From NCBI GenBank assembly GCA_020434565.1, contig JAGRAO010000006.1, positions 1 to 36,622 on the forward strand: a stretch of DNA of 36,622 bases. The letters run 5' to 3'. Shown in pieces: positions 31,302 to 36,622 of this stretch; the first letter of the stretch is position 1; each line of letters begins with the position of its first letter. The notes beneath the pieces are model-generated. The model did not search any database. It had not been told where the DNA came from and worked only from the letters and a program-made list of their open reading frames with translations. The position numbers were made by a program, and so were the translations under genes. The DNA is from Bdellovibrionales bacterium. GTDB taxonomy: Bacteria > Bdellovibrionota_C > UBA2361 > RFPC01.

Positions 31302-31967
31302 TTATCTCTCTGAGAGGGCGCCATACTCCTTATCTTGCACGATGAAATAGATGTATTTTTCCAAAAGTTGAGCTGTTTGACGGTACCGTCGATACTGGAT
31401 GCTGTCTGCATACAGCCCTACTTGGATGAGCAGGCCACAAGTAAGAGCGAATAAAGTCCAGAGAAGGACCGGAGAGATCGTCACATCAGATCGGAGTTTT
31501 GCAAGTATCGTTGAAGATGGAGCTTGTTGCGTCCGAGGTATTTCAGATGATTGGAGCTTGGCCTGAGAGGTATCATCTGATGTTTTTTTCCTTTCCCTTG
31601 TTTGAGGGAACTGAGTTGAGAGCTTTTGAGAGAATTGACGGGTCTGTGGAGAAGCGGGGAGCGAGCTGTTTTCAGGTAGCGTGGCTACTGTTTTCGCGCG
31701 GGCGGCGATGCTCTTTTTTTGTTCAACGCGTTTGATGATTGCTTTGGCGCCTGCCCGAGTGAGAACATCAAGTGATTGGTTGAGGCTGAACCTATCGGGT
31801 GAGGTCTGAATGCAGGCTGGTGAGTGCTCGATGATTTGTCGAGCTTGTTCGGTAGTGAGGCGAAGGTCTAAAACTAATGCGCTCTTCAGCTCTCGAAGAG
31901 TTTTTGGATCTGAATCTCGTAGGCCCTGAAAGACGAGTTCGTAGCGAAGCGTTTGTGTTTCGGACAT
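31302..31967 (-). CDS. Membrane protein with L7/L12-like domain
   Basis: The product is 221 residues from ATG 31967 (an earlier in-frame start at 32126 would add an implausible Cys/Pro-rich stretch). Residues of about 5-70 resemble the C-terminal domain of ribosomal protein L7/L12 (LRELKSALVLDLRLTTEQAR, then PACIQTSPDRFSLNQSLDVL and TRAGAKAIIKRV). A long basic, Ser/Thr/Gln-rich linker follows, then one transmembrane helix at about 170-192 (VLLWTLFALTCGLLIQVGLY). The N-terminal domain therefore probably lies in the cytoplasm. No clear ribosome site precedes the ATG. It sits between two glycosyltransferase genes on the opposite strand. Function is unknown. Confidence 0.72.
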   Translation of the reverse strand: MSETQTLRYELVFQGLRDSDPKTLRELKSALVLDLRLTTEQARQIIEHSPACIQTSPDRFSLNQSLDVLTRAGAKAIIKRVEQKKSIAARAKTVATLPENSSLPASPQTRQFSQKLSTQFPQTRERKKTSDDTSQAKLQSSEIPRTQQAPSSTILAKLRSDVTISPVLLWTLFALTCGLLIQVGLYADSIQYRRYRQTAQLLEKYIYFIVQDKEYGALSER

Positions 31968-32244
31968 AGCTTGGGGTCCCTTGGTACAGTTTCGTTGGAG
32001 TGCACACCGCTCCTCGCACCAAGTACTCCCCGGCCTCTCGCACGGGAGCGGCCTAGGCGGATTGTCTTCCAAATTCAATAGTCGTTCGAAACTCAAGGAA
32101 ACCTGAGAGATGAGCGCAGAAATCATCTAAGAAATCTTCTTAAAAACTGGTCTCACTCGCTTTTGTTTGCGAGCTGTATGAGCGGGGCATTTCGCGCTAT
32201 ATTTCACCCTCATTGAGGTGGTTGCTGAAAATGGCAAAAAAGAG

Positions 32245-33315
32245 ATGAACATCCTCGTTGTCAGCTGTGTATCAGATCTCTCAGAGAGCACTCTCTATAT
32301 TTCCCTCGCCGAGTCTGGTTACAGTGTTGAAATCATATGCGATCCGCGGGAGTCGAGAGTCGAGGAATTTCGTGCGGCAGGAATAGAGGTCCGAGTACGA
32401 TCTATTCGGAGTCGGCTTGATTTTGTATCAGCGCTCTTTATTCGAAAGTGCATACAGAAGGGTAGTTTCGATCTCATCTATTCTCCTTTTAATAAGGGGC
32501 TTTCGACTGCCTTATTGGCCACTCTCGGTCTTGGGCTTCCCGTTGTTTCTTATCGGGGAACCCTTGGAAATCTCTCTCGGCTTGACCCTTCCTCTTACTT
32601 GACCCACCTCAATCCAAATCTAAGCGCGATAATCTGCAACTGTAGGGCGGTAAAGAGCTCTCTCCTCTCTGTTGGAGTTGCCGAGGAAAAATTGCACGTT
32701 ATTTATAAAGGACACGACCCTTCTTGGTATCGTTCGGGGAATAGCAAAAATCGAGAAGAGCTCTCTCTCAAACCTTCAGATTTTGTAATCGGGATTATTG
32801 CCAACATTCGACCACTTAAAGGTGTACGGTATCTCATAGAATCGTTGGCAGAGATTCGTGCTGAAATCCCAGCACATCTCGTTGTTATTGGAGATCTTCC
32901 GAATAATGAACTTGTGCAGCTCTCCCACGATCTTGGGCTTGAATCTTTAGTGCACTTTATTGGTTTCAGAAGTGATGCTCGCGAGTTTCTTCCGCTCTTT
33001 GATGTATTTGTAATGCCTTCGATTCGGAGAGAGGGATTTCCTCGAGCAGTCGTTGAGGCTTACTGCAGCCGTATACCAGCGATTGTTACCAATGTGGGGG
33101 GGATGCCCGAGTTAGTGCGGAATGGAGAGAGTGGGATTGTCGTTTCTCCGAAGAACTCTCATGAATTGGCGCAAGCGCTTATTCGAATCGCTCGGCTTCC
33201 GGACAGAGGCCGAAGCCTCGGTGAGCGCGGCTTTGAACTTGTCCAGAGTGAATTCCACGTGAACACCTACGTCGAGAAAGTGAGAATGCTTTTCGAGAGC
33301 CTCTGTGATTCGTAG
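32245..33315 (+). CDS. Glycosyltransferase family 4 (GT-B) protein
   Basis: The product is 356 residues from ATG 32245, preceded by AAAAAAGAG; an in-frame GTG at 32218 would add nine residues. The N-terminal Rossmann domain begins MNILVVSCVSDLSESTLY. The C-terminal donor domain has IGIIANIRPLKGVRYLIESL, FIGFRSDAREFLPLFDVFVM and the EX7E-type motif REGFPRAVVEAYCSRIPAIV, then TNVGGMPELVRNGESG. It most likely adds a sugar to lipopolysaccharide or another surface glycan. It is convergent with rsmG (58 bp between stops). Confidence 0.93.
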   Translation: MNILVVSCVSDLSESTLYISLAESGYSVEIICDPRESRVEEFRAAGIEVRVRSIRSRLDFVSALFIRKCIQKGSFDLIYSPFNKGLSTALLATLGLGLPVVSYRGTLGNLSRLDPSSYLTHLNPNLSAIICNCRAVKSSLLSVGVAEEKLHVIYKGHDPSWYRSGNSKNREELSLKPSDFVIGIIANIRPLKGVRYLIESLAEIRAEIPAHLVVIGDLPNNELVQLSHDLGLESLVHFIGFRSDAREFLPLFDVFVMPSIRREGFPRAVVEAYCSRIPAIVTNVGGMPELVRNGESGIVVSPKNSHELAQALIRIARLPDRGRSLGERGFELVQSEFHVNTYVEKVRMLFESLCDS

Positions 33316-33373
33316 GGCAGTGAATGCGCGAGTCATTCGACAAGGAATGTCCGCCACATATTCCGTCCGAACA

Positions 33374-34075
33374 CTATGAGCGGGAGATTTTTTTCCATGT
33401 CCTTGGAAGGTGCGGAGAGAGAGGAGCGAGTTTTTCAAAAGTGAGTATGGCATGATACCGACTTGGCTCGAGCACATAAAGAGAGTCTTCGTTCTTACGG
33501 AGAGCGAGTTCCGGCAGAAGGTTTGCTAATGAGTGAGCCTCATCGGCGAGGTCTTGCGACTTCATAGCAAAGATTGTTCCTCCCACCTCAACGAGCCCGG
33601 TACAGAGTTCCAGGAGTTGGGGGAGTGCACGAAGACCACGAGCCGTACAGAAAGAATAGCGCTCTCGATGGTCTGAGTCGTGAGAGAGCTCCTCTGCCCG
33701 TCCGTGTAAACACTGCACGTTCTTCAGGCCAAGCTTAGTGCCAGTTCGGACAAGAAAATCGACTTTTCGAAGGGACGAGTCGACTAAGGTGACTGAAAGT
33801 TTCGGGAGAAGAATAGAGATCGGAATACCCGGTATACCGGCCCCAGTACCGACATCGATGAGAGAGCGAGGTGAGTCAGCAGTCAGCAGAGGCACAAGAT
33901 ATGCTGAATCCAGAATATGACGTTCAAAGATCTGTTCCTTCGGAATTGCAGTAAGATTTGTCTGTGAGTTTCCGAGGGAGATCTCCTCAATGAATGATTG
34001 GAGTTTTGCAACCTCTTCAGGAAGAAGTTCTCGTTGAAGGACTCTAGCAAGCACGGTGATTTGGTTTTTGTTCAC
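33374..34075 (-). CDS. rsmG: 16S rRNA (guanine-527 N7) methyltransferase RsmG
   Basis: RsmG (GidB) methylates G527 of 16S rRNA using S-adenosylmethionine. The 233-residue product has the family's N-terminal helices (TNLTAIPKEQIFERHILDSA), the SAM-binding loop LIDVGTGAGIPGIPI, VTLVDSSLRKVDFL, and TARGLRALPQLLELC. Length is slightly above the E. coli protein (207). The usual neighbours mnmG, parA and parB are not adjacent here. The ATG at 34075 is the only good start. Confidence 0.95.
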   Translation of the reverse strand: MNKNQITVLARVLQRELLPEEVAKLQSFIEEISLGNSQTNLTAIPKEQIFERHILDSAYLVPLLTADSPRSLIDVGTGAGIPGIPISILLPKLSVTLVDSSLRKVDFLVRTGTKLGLKNVQCLHGRAEELSHDSDHRERYSFCTARGLRALPQLLELCTGLVEVGGTIFAMKSQDLADEAHSLANLLPELALRKNEDSLYVLEPSRYHAILTFEKLAPLSPHLPRTWKKISRS

Positions 34076-34252
34076 AGCAGTATCTGGTGACGAGTCGGCC
34101 TGAGATGTTTTCCGTCAATCGAAATGCTCGGACTTTATGAAGTGTACCAGTGGAGAATATCTCCCGTCTTGCTCTTCAAGCACAGTCTGGCGGGAAAACG
34201 GTATGCCAGCGGCAAAAGCATCAAAGGCCGATTTAGGCCCTTTCTCCTCGGT

Positions 34253-34281
34253 CGGACAATTTCAATGACGGCTGATATACT
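34253..34281 (+). promoter_or_regulatory. Putative rightward promoter
   Basis: CGGACA (34253-34258) and TATACT (34276-34281) are 17 bp apart, a good sigma-70-like pair. Transcription would start near 34288 and run antisense to the small membrane protein gene at 34337-34576, through a 76-codon GTG-started frame (34316-34546). Confidence 0.5.
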
Positions 34282-34336
34282 ACTGCTTCCGAAGTAGAGA
34301 CCGAGGCCTCACTAGGTGGACAACTATCAGGCGTTT

Positions 34337-34576
34337 CTAGAGAAATGGCGCCAAAAAATTAAACAGTTCTCTCGTCAAGGCAGCGAGGAACTGATCGACG
34401 ATCTTGAGGTCGATAAAACGGTACCCAAAATACAGCATCGTTGCTCGACAAGTGAGAACCACGAGGAGCAAAGGGAAGTACACAAAAGTAACCATAAATG
34501 TGAAGCTTCTCGGCTGCTCTATATCAGCAAATGTAAACACTTTTGATCGTTCAGATTTTGGTGGACGGTAGTGCAA
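34337..34576 (-). CDS. Small putative membrane protein
   Basis: The product is 79 residues starting with TTG at 34576. An almost perfect ribosome site, AAAGGAGGG, lies five bases upstream, which is the main support. The protein has a polar N-terminus, a hydrophobic helix at about residues 27-48 (FMVTFVYFPLLLVVLTCRAT) and an amphipathic C-terminal part (IVDQFLAALTRELFNFLAPF). No family is recognised. A plus-strand frame (34316-34546), with a promoter upstream but no ribosome site, overlaps it almost completely; only one of the two is likely to be a gene. Confidence 0.5.
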   Translation of the reverse strand: MHYRPPKSERSKVFTFADIEQPRSFTFMVTFVYFPLLLVVLTCRATMLYFGYRFIDLKIVDQFLAALTRELFNFLAPFL

Positions 34577-34709
34577 AATTCCCTCCTTTGCGTCTGCGAA
34601 TCTCGGACCCCCCTAAGGTCTCAAAAGTGCAACCTCTATGCCAGATCGCCTTCAAAAATCGCCAGTTCCATGCTACTGAGAAGTTCCGGGTTTCTCTAGC
34701 ATGCTGAAT

Positions 34710-34946
34710 TTATGTGTTTTTTTTAGGATCCATGGGCCTGTCGGGCTTTTCAAACATTCGGGTAATGGCCCTAAGTCGGAAGTGAAGGTCATCTAGGAGC
34801 CTCGCCTGATGGAGGAGCTCCCAGGCAGTGAGGCTACGCTCCCTCTGCTTCTCCCTCAGATATTCTTTCTCTCTGACAAGTTGATTGAGCTCATCTTGAA
34901 TGAGGTCTACGGGGTTTGGATGTCCGATCCTTCGTGGGCGTGCCAT
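34710..34946 (-). CDS. Small helical protein of unknown function
   Basis: The product is 78 residues from ATG 34946. It is highly charged, and residues of about 15-65 are predicted to form a coiled-coil hairpin (LIQDELNQLVREKEYLREKQ, then LLHQARLLDDLHFRLRAITR). The N-terminus is basic (MARPRRIG). No good ribosome site is within ten bases of the ATG. It is divergent from dus. No family is recognised. Confidence 0.6.
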   Translation of the reverse strand: MARPRRIGHPNPVDLIQDELNQLVREKEYLREKQRERSLTAWELLHQARLLDDLHFRLRAITRMFEKPDRPMDPKKNT

Positions 34947-35112
34947 GGTTGTTAATGAAGGGCCTTCAAGATCTGTTCCACTATCCGAAGAACCCGGACC
35001 CCTTTCGGGAGGGGAGTTTTGCTGTTGGAGCAGAAATGAACAAGTACAAGTACTTGAGTAGAGGGTTTACGCGCCTTACACTTCCAAGTCGTTTAGTGTC
35101 CTTCCGGGAATT

Positions 35113-36177
35113 ATGAAGAACTTCTGGACCTCACTTCCAAGACCGTTGAAAATTTTAGCGCCCATGGAAGACGTGACCGACACTGTCTTCCGTCAGCTTG
35201 TTCTCAAGTGTGGCAGGCCAGACATTTTTTTCACAGAATTTACGAGCACCGATGGCCTCTTTTCGAAAGGAAGAGAGCGAGTTATTCACCGCCTCAAGTT
35301 CGATAAGAGAGAGGGGCCGATTGTGGCTCAGATTTGGGGCAAGAACCCAGAGAATTATTGGAAAGCTGCTCAGCTACTCGCAGAATTCGGTTTTGATGGT
35401 ATCGACATAAACATGGGTTGCCCGGTTGAGAAAATCGTGAAATCCGGAAATTGCTCAGCTCTCATTGAAAATCCCTCCCTTGTCTCTGAGCTTATTCGGG
35501 CAACTCGCGAGGGGGCTCCTCAGCTGCCTCTCAGTGTGAAAACTCGACTCGGCTTTTCTTCTCTGAATACCGAGGAGTGGTGCGGCTTCCTCTTGAACCA
35601 GGATATCCATGCTCTCACCGTGCATGGGCGAATTGCGAAGCATCTTTCGAAATATCGAGTGAAGTGGGAGGAGATTCAAAAGGTAGTGCAACTTCGGGAT
35701 TCTCTCAAACGCGATATCGTTGTTGTTGGCAACGGAGATGTGAAGAGCTTGTCTGAAGTTGACGAAAAAGTCCGCACCTTCGGTGTTGATGGAGTGATGA
35801 TGGGGCGAGCAATTTTTGAAAATCTCTACCTCTTTTCCAGAGATTCGATTCCTCTTTCGGAACGAAGTGTTTCTGAAAAACTCTCCTTGCTGCTTGAACA
35901 TATCGACCTCTTCGAGTCGACGTGGGGAGAGACGAAGCCGTTTCGAATTCTTAAAAAGTTTTTTAAGAATTATATTACCAATTTCTGGGGTGCAAGCGAG
36001 CTTCGTGCTTCGGCAATAGAGTGTGAAACTTCTCAAGAAGTAAAGGATCTGCTGCAAAAATTTCTCTTAGAGTACTCTTCTCGAGAGCTCGACAGTCGAC
36101 CCGGGACGCTGATGAACGACGATAAAGAGAGTGATGGCAAACTGGGAGGGAAGCGTGTTGAAATTTTATCACTATAG
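35113..36177 (+). CDS. dus: tRNA-dihydrouridine synthase
   Basis: Dus enzymes use FMN and NADPH to reduce uridines in the tRNA D-arm. The 354-residue product has the TIM-barrel start LKILAPMEDVTDTVFRQLVL, the catalytic Cys in INMGCPVEKIVKSGNCSALI, SVKTRLGF, TVHGRIAKH, VVGNGDVKS and GVMMGRAIF. The helical C-terminal domain is about 80 residues. In most relatives the loop after the catalytic Cys reads GxGAxL; here it is GNCSAL. The ATG at 35113 follows GGGAATT. The 3' end overlaps the ArsC-like gene by 23 bp, so the two are coupled. Which D-arm position it modifies cannot be told. Confidence 0.94.
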   Translation: MKNFWTSLPRPLKILAPMEDVTDTVFRQLVLKCGRPDIFFTEFTSTDGLFSKGRERVIHRLKFDKREGPIVAQIWGKNPENYWKAAQLLAEFGFDGIDINMGCPVEKIVKSGNCSALIENPSLVSELIRATREGAPQLPLSVKTRLGFSSLNTEEWCGFLLNQDIHALTVHGRIAKHLSKYRVKWEEIQKVVQLRDSLKRDIVVVGNGDVKSLSEVDEKVRTFGVDGVMMGRAIFENLYLFSRDSIPLSERSVSEKLSLLLEHIDLFESTWGETKPFRILKKFFKNYITNFWGASELRASAIECETSQEVKDLLQKFLLEYSSRELDSRPGTLMNDDKESDGKLGGKRVEILSL

Positions 36178-36511
36178 TGGGTGCAGTACCTGCAGAAGGG
36201 CGAGTGCCTTTCTCAAGAAGAGGGGTATTCCATTCAAAGAACTGGATATCATTGAGTGTCCACCATCGAAGACTGAGCTCAAGGCGATGCTCAAAGCGAA
36301 CAATGGAGAGATTCGGAGATTGTTCAACACCTCGGGAGAGCAGTATCGCGCCTTGAATATGAAAGAACGATTACCGGAGCTTTCTCAAGTGGAGGCGATT
36401 GAACTCCTCTCACACAATGGAAAACTCATCCGACGACCGTTTGCTATCGATCGCTCACTCTCCCTGCTCGGCTTCAAAGAAAGTGATTGGAAGAAAGCAT
36501 TCTCCTCTTAA
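36155..36511 (+). CDS. ArsC-family (YusI/Spx-like) thioredoxin-fold protein
   Basis: The product is 118 residues. I place the start at GTG 36155 (or TTG 36158) because GGGAGGG lies five to eight bases upstream and the protein then begins with LKFYHYSGCSTCRRASAFLK, the normal family N-terminus; GTG 36131 or ATG 36134 would add about eight residues. The CXXC pair (CSTC) and the segments PPSKTELKAMLKANNGEIRR and GKLIRRPFAIDR match the YusI-type branch of the ArsC/Spx family. Arsenate reduction is not implied; many members act in thiol-redox functions. It overlaps dus by 23 bp. Confidence 0.88.
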   Translation: MLKFYHYSGCSTCRRASAFLKKRGIPFKELDIIECPPSKTELKAMLKANNGEIRRLFNTSGEQYRALNMKERLPELSQVEAIELLSHNGKLIRRPFAIDRSLSLLGFKESDWKKAFSS

Positions 36512-36516
36512 AGAAG

Positions 36517-36622
36517 TTATTTCTTGGAATCGAGCCCCTGTTTTCTCGCACTGATCAGAGATTCGAGTTCCTCCAACGCTTCAGCAAGAGCCTCTTCTTT
36601 CGAGTGAAACATGTTTGATATC
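36517..36622 (-). CDS. C-terminal end of a minus-strand gene, cut by window edge
   Basis: Reading leftward from the right edge gives an open frame ending in TAA at 36517-36519, with the last 31 codons starting at an internal Met (36611). The visible residues (MFHSKEEALAEALEELES, then LISARKQGLDSKK) are helical and charged. It is probably the tail of a larger gene, though a 31-codon gene from 36611 cannot be excluded. It is convergent with the ArsC-like gene. Confidence 0.55.
   Translation of the reverse strand, partial: ISNMFHSKEEALAEALEELESLISARKQGLDSKK

Overview
This window looks like a chromosomal segment from a Gram-negative, lipopolysaccharide-making bacterium with type IV pili. Signs of a double membrane are a secretin, several lipobox signal peptides, an outer-membrane barrel protein and two LPS-type glycosyltransferases. 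The mix (pilMNO-Q, RegB/RegA, an NDH-SelD fusion, ffs-dnaX-ybaB-recR, PiT with a DUF47 partner, DUF1573) is most like the former deltaproteobacterial lineages (Bdellovibrionota, Myxococcota, SAR324 and relatives). That placement is inference from gene content; no 16S gene is present. There is no prophage, insertion sequence or CRISPR array. Nearly all genes look like housekeeping or envelope genes.

Layout. Positions 1-1250 (minus) hold the N-terminal part of priA, cut by the left edge. After a 0.6 kb gap comes the pilus block pilM-pilN-pilO, a 0.67 kb leader region where pilP would normally lie, then pilQ and two lipoprotein genes, closed by a strong terminator at 8731-8758. Positions 8886-14321 carry a small repeat-type protein gene, accB, accC, a DUF1573 protein and a membrane J-domain protein. 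A small convergent gene follows. The SRP RNA gene (14942-15031) precedes dnaX, ybaB and recR, a widely conserved order. DUF47 and PiT form a phosphate-uptake pair.

A tRNA-Asn at 19796-19868 is followed by about 330 bp built from forward and inverted pieces of that tRNA's 3' half plus a 39-bp direct repeat, the strangest sequence in the window. Beyond it lie a pseudo-receiver/HigA-like regulator (minus), a secreted transglutaminase-like protein, an FAD-oxidoreductase/SelD fusion, a convergent minus pair (response regulator plus unknown), a small lipoprotein and a small unknown protein.

Positions 26943-29850 (minus) are regB-regA and an outer-membrane protein. Then come a GT9 glycosyltransferase, a minus-strand membrane protein with an L7/L12-like domain, a GT4 glycosyltransferase and convergent rsmG. 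Two small minus-strand genes, dus, an ArsC-like reductase and the end of a further minus-strand gene complete the window.

No large unknown multi-gene system is evident. The points most worth checking are the tRNA-derived mosaic, the transmembrane J-protein beside DUF1573, the missing pilP with its structured pilQ leader and lipobox-bearing PilQ, the pseudo-receiver/HigA fusion, and an overlapping sense/antisense small-ORF pair at 34.3-34.6 kb.
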